From positions 1-9,012 of the forward strand of contig JAFANO010000278.1 of the NCBI GenBank assembly GCA_019232645.1: 9,012 nucleotides of DNA, given 5' to 3'. Every line of letters begins with the position of its first letter. Within the stretch, counting starts at the first letter, position 1. The notes under the pieces are model-generated. The model saw only the letters and a program-made list of their open reading frames with translations. It did not search any database and was not told the DNA's origin. Origin of the DNA: Planctomycetaceae bacterium. GTDB lineage: Bacteria > Planctomycetota > Planctomycetia > Isosphaerales > Isosphaeraceae. Position numbers and translations under genes: made by a program. Of the stretch, positions 1 through 5,395 are shown one piece after another.

Positions 1-282
1 AAGCTTTACCTGAGCGAGCCCATTCGGACCAAAATGGTCCACAAGCACCTGCATGGCCCGGCCGCGCAACGCAGCTCGGAGGTTGACGGCCTGACAGATC
101 GCGAGCTGGAGGTCTTCGAGCTGATCGGGCAGGGCAACACCCGTCAGCAGATCGCCAGTAAACTCTTCATCAGCCCCAGGACGGTCGAGACCCACCGCCA
201 GAATATCAAGCAGAAGCTCAATTTGCAGAACTCCGCCCAGTTGATCCGCTCCGCCATCCAATGGGTGCTGGAGGGTTACTGA
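1..282 (+). CDS. Response regulator, C-terminal LuxR/NarL-type DNA-binding domain (5' end outside window)
   Basis: The reading frame is open from base 1, so this is the end of a longer gene. The visible 93 residues hold a LuxR/GerE helix-turn-helix: LTDRELEVFELIGQG opens the domain, IASKLFISPRTVETH covers the scaffold and recognition helices, and the last dimerisation helix follows before the TGA. This organisation is typical of NarL/FixJ response regulators, in which a phosphorylated receiver domain controls promoter binding by this C-terminal domain. The receiver part would lie to the left and is not visible, so the trigger and targets are unknown. A solo LuxR-type regulator is possible but less likely, because residues 1-28 look like a receiver-HTH linker. 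The internal ATG at 34 is not a credible start. The gene faces the short-chain dehydrogenase remnant 35 bases downstream, with no clear terminator between them. Confidence 0.9.
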   Translation, partial: KLYLSEPIRTKMVHKHLHGPAAQRSSEVDGLTDRELEVFELIGQGNTRQQIASKLFISPRTVETHRQNIKQKLNLQNSAQLIRSAIQWVLEGY

Positions 283-317
283 TCGGTGCACCGCCGCCGG
301 CTTGGTTGCGGGCCCTC

Positions 318-446
318 TCAGGCGACGGTATAGCCGCCGTCGACCACGAGCGCATGCCCCGTGACGAAGCTCGCCGCGGCCGAACAGAGCCACACGACGG
401 CACCGGCGACCTCTTCCGGGTCGAGTAGCGGAGGGATCGTGGTCGT
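318..446 (-). pseudogene. Short-chain dehydrogenase/reductase (SDR), C-terminal remnant of 42 codons
   Basis: Read on the minus strand, this stretch encodes LLDPEEVAGAVVWLCSAAAS followed by a segment containing FVTGHALVVDGGYTVA and a TGA. That is the classic C-terminus of NAD(P)-dependent SDR oxidoreductases: the PEEVA-WL helix, then the TG-x-VDGG segment before the end. The Rossmann nucleotide-binding part and the YxxxK active site, about 200 residues, are missing. The coding similarity runs up to the left end of the insertion sequence, and an in-frame stop (TTA read as TAA, bases 447-449) sits exactly at the border. The remnant cannot be functional. Its missing 5' part is not found on the other side of the element, where an unrelated gene fragment begins, so DNA was lost as well as interrupted. 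Confidence 0.85.
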
Positions 447-449
447 TTA
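447..449. repeat. TTA flanking the left end of the ISAzo13-family element
   Basis: The trinucleotide TTA precedes the left inverted repeat and recurs directly after the right one (1778-1780). This fits a 3-bp target-site duplication. With only three bases, chance or target preference cannot be excluded. Confidence 0.5.
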
Positions 450-474
450 GGGACTGTCAAAAAATAACTTGAAC
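450..474 (+). repeat. Left terminal inverted repeat of the ISAzo13-family element
   Basis: These 25 bases, beginning GGGACTGTCAAAAAATAAC, are the exact reverse complement of 1753-1777. The match stops at base 475. Confidence 0.95.
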
Positions 475-517
475 GATTTCGTTGACTTCGGCGCGTGTCT
501 TGCACCGTTCTTGTTGT

Positions 518-1744
518 ATGAGCAAGGCCAGTACCGTGGAAGCGGAGCGGACGAAGTATCAACTGCTTCAGCCGCTGATGACCGAGCGCCTCCGCCGTCA
601 GTGGGCCGCTTGTGAGGCCGAGTCCTTGGGACGCGGTGGCGTGAGCCTCGTCGCCGAAGCCACAGGCCTCTCCCGGACTACCATCTGGGCGGGCCGACGT
701 GAGTTGCGACAACGGGCGCACCGGCCCCAAGATGACTTGGCGCCCGAGCGCGTGCGGGCCCCGGGCGGCGGTCGGCATCGCGTCGAACGGGACGACCCGG
801 CCCTCCTCACCGCCTTGCGAACCCTGGTCGAATCGTCCACACGGGGGGACCCGCAATTGCCCCTGTGCTGGACCTCCAAGAGCACGCGGAGACTGGCCGA
901 GGAGCTGCGCGGCCAAGGCCATGCGGTGAGCCATCAGACCGTCGCCGCCTTGCTCGATGCCTTGGGGTACAGCCTGCAAGCCAATCGGAAGACCAAGGAA
1001 GGTCAGGACCACCCCGATCGCGATGCCCAGTTGGAGTATATCAATCAGCAGGTGCGCGCCTTCCAGGAGGAGGGTCAACCGGCCGTCTCGGTCGATGCGA
1101 AAAAGAAGGAGTTGATCGGGGATTTTCGCAACCCCGGGCGGGAGTGGCATCGCCGTGGCCAGCCGGAGGAGGTCCGCGCGAAGGACTTCCTGGACAAGCA
1201 GTTGGGCAAGGTCATCCCCGAGGGGGTCTATGACCTGGGCCGGAATGAGGGCTGGGTCAGCGTCGGCATCGACCACGACACCGCCGAGTTCGCCGCGGCG
1301 AGCATCCGGCGCTGGTGGCAGGAGATGGGGTCGCCGGTCTATCCGGGGGCACGCCGGCTCCTGATCACCGCCGATGCCGGGGGCAGCAACGGCTATCGAT
1401 CGCGGTTGTGGAAAGTAGTGTTGCAGGGCTTGGCGAATGACCTGGGCCTGCGGATCTCGGTCTGTCATTTCCCGCCCGGCACGAGCAAGTGGAATCAGAT
1501 CGAGCACCGCATGTTCTGCTCCATCACCAAGAACTGGCGCGGCAAGCCGCTCTACTCGCGGGCCATCGTCGTGAACTTGATCGGTCACACGACGACGGAG
1601 ACAGGGTTGCGGATCCAAGCGGAGTTGGATACCAACGACTATCGGACCGGCATCAAGGTCTCCGATCAAGAACTCGCTGCAGTCCGACTGGAGAAGGCTT
1701 CCTTTCACGGCGAATGGAATTACACAATAGCACCAAGGGAGTGA
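518..1744 (+). CDS. ISAzo13-family DDE transposase
   Basis: This 408-residue protein catalyses cut-and-paste movement of the surrounding element. The N-terminal part (about residues 1-60) has a helix-turn-helix look, with VSLVAEATGLSRTTIW, as expected for binding the element ends. The catalytic RNase H-fold domain shows the acidic triad in family context: D193 in SVDAKKKELIGDF, D286 in LLITADAGGSNGYRSRLWK and E329 in WNQIEHRMFCSI, followed by NWRGKPL. These motifs match the ISAzo13 group (Pfam 'DDE_Tnp_ISAZ013', formerly 'Rhodopirellula transposase'). I chose the ATG at 518; an in-frame TTG at 482 would add 12 residues with no family look. No frameshift or stop is seen, and the length is normal, so the gene is probably functional. 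It ends 33 bases before the outer edge of the element. Confidence 0.92.
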   Translation: MSKASTVEAERTKYQLLQPLMTERLRRQWAACEAESLGRGGVSLVAEATGLSRTTIWAGRRELRQRAHRPQDDLAPERVRAPGGGRHRVERDDPALLTALRTLVESSTRGDPQLPLCWTSKSTRRLAEELRGQGHAVSHQTVAALLDALGYSLQANRKTKEGQDHPDRDAQLEYINQQVRAFQEEGQPAVSVDAKKKELIGDFRNPGREWHRRGQPEEVRAKDFLDKQLGKVIPEGVYDLGRNEGWVSVGIDHDTAEFAAASIRRWWQEMGSPVYPGARRLLITADAGGSNGYRSRLWKVVLQGLANDLGLRISVCHFPPGTSKWNQIEHRMFCSITKNWRGKPLYSRAIVVNLIGHTTTETGLRIQAELDTNDYRTGIKVSDQELAAVRLEKASFHGEWNYTIAPRE

Positions 1745-1752
1745 GACAGTGG

Positions 1753-1777
1753 GTTCAAGTTATTTTTTGACAGTCCC
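1753..1777 (-). repeat. Right terminal inverted repeat of the ISAzo13-family element
   Basis: This is the perfect 25-bp reverse complement of 450-474. It begins eight bases after the transposase stop codon. Confidence 0.95.
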
Positions 1778-1780
1778 TTA
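1778..1780. repeat. TTA flanking the right end of the ISAzo13-family element
   Basis: This is the second copy of the TTA found at 447-449, directly outside the right inverted repeat. It is a probable target-site duplication, with the caution that three bases are weak evidence. Confidence 0.5.
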
Positions 1781-1988
1781 CATGATTTCCCAGCTCCAGG
1801 CCCTCCCGAGTACGACCGAGAGCGTCACGGTCGGCTCGACGACAAACAGTTACACCGGGGTTTCGCTCTGGACGCTGCTCGGCGACGGTCCCGGCCCGAC
1901 GCCGCCCGACGTCATCACGGGGACCGGGAAGAACGCGATCCTGAGAAATTACATCGTGGCGACTGGCGCCGACGGCGCGTCATCGATC

Positions 1989-2090
1989 GTCTCGCTCGGT
2001 GAGATCAGCCCATCCTTCGGCGGCACGGGTCACTCGACCGTCTCGCTCGGCATGATCAACCCGTCCTTCGGCGGCACGAGCCGGCCGGAT
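1989..2090 (+). repeat. 51-bp in-frame tandem duplication within the PEP-CTERM gene
   Basis: Bases 1989-2039 and 2040-2090 are diverged copies of one 51-bp unit, both starting GTCTCGCTCGG and sharing CCTTCGGCGGCACG. They encode VSLGEISPSFGGTGHST and VSLGMINPSFGGTSRPD. The second domain of the same protein has only one corresponding segment (FSLAELNPGFGAPPD), so the extra copy arose in domain 1. Being 17 codons long it keeps the frame. Confidence 0.8.
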
Positions 2091-2788
2091 CTCGTCGCCT
2101 ACCAGGAGAACGGTGTCACCCTGAGCGCGCCCCAGCTCATCGTCCCGCAGGATGCTTCCGGCGGGCGCAACGTGGCCGGTTTGTCGAGCCTCAACGTCCT
2201 CGGCGTGCCCCAGCCACCGGTGGGCCCGGGCGGGACGACCAGCCAGTTCACGGTCTCCGTCCCGGGCAACGCCCCCGTGACGTTCAACATCAACAACTTG
2301 ACCTCTCCTGCGTTCCAGGCGACGACACAGACCGTCACGTTCCTGGCCGGCAACACGTCGGTGACGGATACCTACACCGGCGTGTCGCTCTGGAGCCTCC
2401 TCTCCCAGGTAGGCGCCGTCCAGTCGGACCCGAAGAGCAAGTTTGTCCTCGCGACCGGGAGCGATGGCTATCAGGTGCTCTTCTCGCTCGCCGAACTCAA
2501 CCCCGGGTTCGGCGCGCCGCCGGACCTGATCGCCTACGCCGACACCAACAATCAACTGACGACGGGCGGAGCGGGCTTCGCCCGGCTCGTGATCCCCGGC
2601 GACAATTTCGGCGGGCGCTTCGTCTCCAACCTCACGAGCCTGACGATCGTCGACGTGCCCGAGCCGCGGAGCGCGGTGCTCCTCGGCCTCGGTGTGGCCG
2701 CGATCGCCCTGCTCTACGGCTTGCGTGTCAGGGAAAGGGCTGCAGGGGCCGGCCACGAAGCTTTGGAGAGGGGTCGGCTGACCTCCCC

Positions 2789-2803
2789 GCCCCCAACGGG
2801 GGC
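2789..2803 (+). other. Small GC hairpin at the 3' end of the PEP-CTERM frame
   Basis: GCCCCC and GGGGGC form a 6-bp stem around AAC. It lies inside the odd C-terminal tail of the PEP-CTERM frame, seven bases before the stop. It is the first of four hairpins within 122 bases. There is no T-run, so terminator function is uncertain. Confidence 0.4.
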
Positions 2804-2817
2804 TTCCTGATGGGACC

Positions 2818-2835
2818 GGCCCCCTAGAGGGGGCC
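2818..2835 (+). terminator. GC-rich hairpin downstream of the PEP-CTERM gene
   Basis: A perfect 7-bp stem, GGCCCCC and GGGGGCC, closes a TAGA loop eight bases after the PEP-CTERM stop. It lacks a T-run of its own and may act together with the stronger hairpin 8 bases further on. Confidence 0.45.
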
Positions 2836-2843
2836 CTGCTCAA

Positions 2844-2875
2844 GACCTCGGCCTCTGGCCGAGGTCGATGATTTT
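2844..2875 (+). terminator. Probable intrinsic terminator of the PEP-CTERM gene
   Basis: A perfect 10-bp stem (GACCTCGGCC with GGCCGAGGTC, loop TCT; 2844-2866) is followed by GATGATTTT. The stem and short T-rich tail fit a rho-independent terminator for plus-strand transcription, about 35 bases after the PEP-CTERM stop. Confidence 0.65.
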
Positions 2876-2883
2876 ACCAGGGG

Positions 2884-2910
2884 ACCGGGGCACGAAAACT
2901 TTGCCCCGGT
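2884..2910. other. Third downstream hairpin, orientation uncertain
   Basis: A perfect 9-bp stem, ACCGGGGCA and TGCCCCGGT, encloses a 9-base AT-rich loop. It lies between the terminator of the plus-strand gene and the minus-strand small genes. It may be a backup terminator for either direction, although neither side carries a T-run. Confidence 0.45.
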
Positions 2911-3040
2911 CACTTGCTCACGCCTTCATAGCCAAACCAGCCGACCACGTCCCGCGCCGCTCGGGGAAGGACACGACGAGCGAAGCCGGGATTAGGGCCA
3001 CCCGTCGCCCCGTAGCTCCGCACGACGCGCCCGGTTCGGG
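2911..3040. other. Intergenic region with no convincing gene
   Basis: No supported gene is seen. On the minus strand the frame of the acidic protein, read past its stop, stays open down to a TGA at 2910-2912 (ending VGWFGYEGVSK). This may be a leftover of a longer ancestral protein or chance openness in GC-rich DNA. Confidence 0.4.
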
Positions 3041-3167
3041 TTCGGGCTGGGGTTCGGACTCGGGCTCCTCGTTCAGGGCGGGCTGGGTATGCTCAATCTT
3101 CGAAGTCTTCTTCGGGCTGGGGATCGGGCTCGGGCTCCTCGTCCAGGGCGGGCTGGGTATGCTCAAT
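3041..3167. repeat. 57-bp direct repeat at a 70-bp period, overlapping the acidic protein gene
   Basis: Bases 3041-3097 and 3111-3167 match at 54 of 57 positions, separated by 13 bases. On the minus strand both copies encode IEHTQPAL(D/N)EEPE in an acidic, proline-rich context, but in different frames because 70 is not a multiple of three. Only the copy at 3111-3167 lies wholly in the open frame. The second copy begins where that frame meets its stop. Confidence 0.9.
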
Positions 3168-3296
3168 CGGCGGACTCTCGTCCACGTCCTCGTCCTTGCC
3201 CTCGCCCTCGCCCTCGACGGAATCAAGGATGGCGGCGCGGGTGTCGGCGGGGAAGTCTTCGAGCCAGAGGTCCAATTCGTCGTTGTTCGTGGCCAT
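3093..3296 (-). CDS. Small, strongly acidic hypothetical protein (67 aa)
   Basis: I do not recognise this protein. It begins MATNNDELDLWLEDFPADTR, a short amphipathic segment, then passes into a disordered-looking tail rich in Glu, Asp and Pro (VEGEGEGKDEDVDE, then EEPEPDPQPEEDFED). The ATG at 3296 is preceded at 8 bases by GGGAG, a good ribosome binding site; the in-frame upstream start at 3317 lacks this support. It lies 27 bases downstream of the cysteine-containing 84-aa gene on the same strand, so the two are probably co-transcribed. The tail is made by one copy of a 57-bp repeat, and the stop falls at the join with the second, out-of-frame copy. The C-terminus has therefore been reshaped by duplication. 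Composition suggests a soluble protein that could bind basic partners, but no function can be assigned. Confidence 0.55.
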   Translation of the reverse strand: MATNNDELDLWLEDFPADTRAAILDSVEGEGEGKDEDVDESPPIEHTQPALDEEPEPDPQPEEDFED

Positions 3297-3323
3297 CGGA
3301 CAATCTCCCTGGTGCAAAAGGAT

Positions 3324-3578
3324 TCAGGCAGAAGCCTCGGATGGGAACAGGGACGCCGGGGTCGCCGCGGTGGCCCAAGGTTGGGGTTCGGCCCACCAGG
3401 CGGCCAATGATTCGAGGCGGGTCCGGCAGAAGTCGAGCGTGGGGCGGCGGCTGTGAAGCGAGCCGCGACGTACGTCGAACACCGTCCGGTCATCGCCAAT
3501 CGTACATCCGCAGTTGTGGCAAGTCACGGGCGAGTGGCCCTGATTGCGTCGTCGCGACCAGGGGTTGGGGTCCCGCAC
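3324..3578 (-). CDS. Small hypothetical protein with a CHNCGC metal-binding-like motif (84 aa)
   Basis: Family unknown. Near the N-terminus is a CxxC motif in VTCHNCGCTIGDDRTVFDVRRG (C20, C23, with C25 next to it), and a further cysteine, C51, lies in PTLDFCRTRLESLAAWWAEP. Two cysteine sites about 30 residues apart resemble a zinc ribbon or a treble-clef knuckle, but a clear second CxxC is absent, so metal binding is conjecture. The start is taken as GTG 3578; the ribosome site there is weak, and the frame is open for only a few more codons upstream. The gene lies just upstream of the acidic small protein. A low-complexity-free, motif-bearing frame with good codon use supports it over the competing plus-strand frames. 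Confidence 0.5.
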   Translation of the reverse strand: MRDPNPWSRRRNQGHSPVTCHNCGCTIGDDRTVFDVRRGSLHSRRPTLDFCRTRLESLAAWWAEPQPWATAATPASLFPSEASA

Positions 3579-3669
3579 GACGATCGGGCCCCGGGGACCT
3601 CGGCGTCAGGACCGGCTCCGTCCCGCGACCGATCCGGGATCGAGTTGGCGAAAGATCCGCAGGTCTGCT

Positions 3670-4060
3670 GGGTTGGAGTGACCAGATCGCCTCCAACTCG
3701 GCAGAGTCCGCCGTCAGGCTCCGCAGCCTCCGCCGCTCGAACGTCTGATCGACGTGCCGAGAGAACAGCTCGACTCTACATCGAAAGGAGTAAATCTCTA
3801 TAATTTTACTATCCGAGAGTCCGAGAGGGCCTCTTCATCCAGCACCGGCGGGACCAGGTACACCGGATGCCGGCCCCCGTGCACCACGATCAGCCGTGAC
3901 ACCAGCGGCGGCCGGTGCCGCTTGGCCTCGCGGTCCGGCCAGCAGAGATCGACCAAGCCGTCCCCCTCCCGCGCGGAGCAGCCCAGGTCTTTCAGCAGCC
4001 GCACGTGGTCACCGATGCGGATGAGCAGATGCAGGTCGCTGTCCCGCGGCGACTTGGAGG
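3670..4060 (-). pseudogene. Decayed IS4-type transposase (frameshifted, both ends missing)
   Basis: Two minus-strand frames join into one recognisable IS4-type DDE transposase C-terminal region. The upstream part (about 4060-3828) reads LLIRIGDHVRLLKDLG, then LVSRLIVVHGGRHPVYLVPP and VLDEEALSD. The downstream part, in another frame, reads SKIIEIYSFRCRVELFSRHV then DQTFERRRLRSLTADSAELE and AIWSLQ. The latter covers the family YREK signature, Y-x2-R-x3-E-x6-K, with Y, R and E present but the Lys replaced by Asp (HVDQTF). The usual Trp before the Glu is Cys. The frame break coincides with an 8-bp tandem duplication at 3812-3827. The first two catalytic aspartates are not visible: similarity fades above about 4060. 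The C-terminal end after WSLQ is also unrecognisable. It is a dead fossil, and its element ends were not found. Confidence 0.75.
3812..3827. repeat. 8-bp tandem duplication breaking the IS4-type transposase frame
   Basis: TCCGAGAG occurs twice in a row (3812-3819 and 3820-3827). Deleting one copy restores a continuous minus-strand frame reading EEALSDSKIIEIYSF across the junction. Confidence 0.85.
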
Positions 4061-4277
4061 ACTCGGAGCCGAGAGATCGAGATTGAGTGGGACGGTGATT
4101 GCCGCGATTGGTAGACCCATCGTCCCCAATCGGAGCCATCGCGCCGCCGAGTCATCGATATGACGCCGCCGCCGCGTCGAACGGCAGGACAGGGGCCACC
4201 CTGCCGGGAGAGGTTGTTGCCCGCCGAGGGCGACGGGCCTCCCCGGGAAGCGAAATGTATCAGAGCGGCGAGCCCCC
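4061..4277. other. Intergenic region between IS4 remnant and rhodanese gene
   Basis: No supported gene. The minus-strand frames through here look like chance openness. It contains the weak hairpin at 4219-4238, which could end the sulfur operon. Confidence 0.4.
4219..4238 (-). terminator. Possible terminator of the sulfur operon
   Basis: Read on the minus strand, GCCCGTCG pairs with CGGCGGGC (8 pairs, one of them G-U type) around CCCT, about 40 bases after the stop of the Cys-type rhodanese. No T-run follows, so intrinsic termination is doubtful. Confidence 0.35.
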
Positions 4278-5162
4278 TCACGGGCGGTCGCCCGGCTCCT
4301 TGCCGTTCGTGACCGGAGTGTCCTCGGCATTGCCCCAGTCGGACCAGCCGGCGTAATAGTTGCGGGTCGGGAAGCCGAGCCGCTCCAGCGCGAAGGCGTC
4401 GACCGAGGCCCGCCCGCCCCCCTGGCAGTGGGTGATCACCGGCTCGCCCGGCATGACTCCCAGAGCCTCCAGCCTGGCCCGGAGCGCCTTCTCGTCGAGG
4501 AACCGGCCGTCCTTGTCGACGAGGTCGGACCACTCCAGGTGGCACGCGGACGGGATGTGGCCGCCGCGCTTCGACGACTTCTTCTCGCCGGTGTACTCGG
4601 CCTCGCTGCGGGCGTCGATGATGCGCGCCTGGCCGGCCCGGATGGCCGCGAGGACGTCGCCCCGGGCGGCGTAGCGGCGGGTCGAGAACCGAACCTCGAA
4701 CGGCCGGGGCGCGACGGAGGGGACCTCGGTGGAAACAGGCCGATGCTCCTGCCGCCAGAGCGGGAAATTGCCGTCGAGCAGGCCGACTCTCTCGACGCCC
4801 AGGGAGCGGAGCAGCCCCCAGAGCCGCGCCGAGTCGAGCTGCCGACTGCCGTCGTAGATGAGGACCTCGGTCTTCGGCCCGATCCCCAGCGGGGCGACCC
4901 ACGCCTCCCAGACGGCGCGGTCGGTCAGCCCGCCCGGCCTCGCGGCGATTGCCTGCGCGGCCTTGGCATCGACCCAGACGGCACCCGGGATGTGCCCCTT
5001 CTCGTAGTCGTCCCGAGGTCGAACGTCGAGCAGGCGGAGGTCCGGGGCGTCGAGCCGCTCCTGGAGCGCGTCGAACGAGACCAGCAGGGCGGACGGCTCG
5101 CCCCGGGCGGGGACGCCCGCGAGCACGATCCCGCTCGCAACGATGGCGACGATCCTGGTCAT
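4278..5162 (-). CDS. Exported two-domain sulfurtransferase (rhodanese), catalytic Cys present
   Basis: A 294-residue protein of the thiosulfate/3-mercaptopyruvate sulfurtransferase type, which moves sulfane sulfur onto an acceptor through a cysteine persulfide. An N-terminal signal peptide (MTRIVAIVASGIVLAGVPARG) directs it out of the cytoplasm. The first rhodanese domain (about residues 27-140) has LLDVRPRDDYEKGHIPGAVWVD and the usual inactive loop with Asp (LIYDGSRQ). The second (about 160-285) has IIDARSEAEYTGE, GHIPSACHLEW and the active loop ITHCQGGGRAS, with C246 as the nucleophile. The ATG at 5162 has GGAGG at a good distance (GAGGAGGACACCG before it). It is the last gene of the minus-strand sulfur cassette, 25 bases after the 68-aa membrane protein. 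Whether it prefers thiosulfate or mercaptopyruvate cannot be told: the loop C-Q-G-G-G-R is neither classic form. Confidence 0.9.
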   Translation of the reverse strand: MTRIVAIVASGIVLAGVPARGEPSALLVSFDALQERLDAPDLRLLDVRPRDDYEKGHIPGAVWVDAKAAQAIAARPGGLTDRAVWEAWVAPLGIGPKTEVLIYDGSRQLDSARLWGLLRSLGVERVGLLDGNFPLWRQEHRPVSTEVPSVAPRPFEVRFSTRRYAARGDVLAAIRAGQARIIDARSEAEYTGEKKSSKRGGHIPSACHLEWSDLVDKDGRFLDEKALRARLEALGVMPGEPVITHCQGGGRASVDAFALERLGFPTRNYYAGWSDWGNAEDTPVTNGKEPGDRP

Positions 5163-5187
5163 CGGTGTCCTCCTCGGGCGCGCCGGT

Positions 5188-5394
5188 TCATTTTTTCAAC
5201 GCTTGGATGGGGAAGAACGTGGAGCTGGCCCAGAGCAGGACGCCCAGCAGGGCGACCCCGAGGAGCAAGCTCCCGGCGATGAGTCTCTTCTCGACCGGCA
5301 ACAGGGGCTCGTAGGGGATCGCCGCCAACTCCTCGGCGAGCGGATCCCCCTCGGGTCCGGGTGCCGGGGTCGCGGTCGCGGTCGGTTGCGTCAC
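5188..5394 (-). CDS. Small single-span membrane protein in the sulfur operon (68 aa)
   Basis: The protein has a Pro/Ala/Thr-rich soluble N-terminus, an acidic patch (DPLAEELAAIPYEPLLPVEKR) and one transmembrane helix (IAGSLLLGVALLGVLLWASS, about residues 39-58), and ends FFPIQALKK. By the positive-inside rule the orientation is not clear. The GTG start is separated by one base from the exporter stop (TGA-G-GTG), which implies translational coupling and a shared role. No family is recognised. The tight coupling suggests an accessory or stabilising subunit of the exporter, or an anchor for the exported rhodaneses. Reality of the gene is supported by the spacing on both sides (1 and 25 bases) and by its clean hydrophobic profile. 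Confidence 0.72.
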   Translation of the reverse strand: MTQPTATATPAPGPEGDPLAEELAAIPYEPLLPVEKRLIAGSLLLGVALLGVLLWASSTFFPIQALKK

Positions 5395-5395
5395 C

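Larger units (their letters stand above)
450..1777 (+). mobile_element. ISAzo13-family insertion sequence, apparently complete (1328 bp)
   Basis: The element is bounded by perfect 25-bp terminal inverted repeats (450-474 and 1753-1777) starting GGGACTGTCAAAAAATAAC, with TTA on both outer sides. It carries a single intact transposase gene (518-1744) that fills almost the whole interval, leaving 68 bases before the start codon and 33 after the stop. No passenger gene is present. Perfect ends together with an undamaged open reading frame suggest recent arrival and probable competence. The left flank is a short-chain dehydrogenase remnant and the right flank a truncated PEP-CTERM gene, so the element sits at a rearrangement junction. 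Confidence 0.9.
1782..2810 (+). pseudogene. PEP-CTERM exported protein with two SUOX-like domains, 5'-truncated by the insertion sequence
   Basis: The frame runs from the right edge of the insertion sequence for 342 codons. Two similar domains follow one another. Each contains YTGVSLW(T/S)LL, an ATG(A/S)DG motif, a SL(G/A)E-NP-FG segment and a LIVP-D-GGR motif, resembling the molybdopterin-oxidoreductase (SUOX) fold without a recognisable cofactor cysteine. The C-terminus has a PEP-CTERM sorting signal: VPEP (residues 292-295), a hydrophobic helix and arginines (RVRER). Such proteins are exported and processed by an exosortase, and many end up in surface or extracellular matrix. The signal peptide and first strand are missing: the protein starts at QLQALPSTTESVTV, which lies inside domain 1 in relatives. 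The ATG at 1782 is only the first available start. A 17-residue duplication sits in domain 1, and about 22 unusual residues follow the sorting signal. Without export it is probably non-functional. Confidence 0.8.

Noticed and set aside
218..1708. Long minus-strand open frame (496 codons) across the transposase
   Set aside because: It is antisense to a transposase with clear DDE motifs and crosses the element's left repeat. Its sequence is Arg/Gly/Pro-rich without recognisable motifs, as expected for a GC-rich shadow.
1749..1781. GTG start inside the insertion sequence for the PEP-CTERM protein
   Set aside because: The added 11 residues are encoded by the terminal repeat of the element and give no signal peptide, so they are not native. 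Expression from there would not restore export.
3490..3696. Minus-strand 68-codon frame as an independent gene
   Set aside because: Its first residues are the end of the IS4-type transposase remnant (LEAIWSLQ), and the rest has no motif and overlaps the cysteine-motif gene.
4428..5282. Plus-strand open frame of 284 codons
   Set aside because: It is the shadow of the Cys-type rhodanese and the small membrane protein; no motif supports it.
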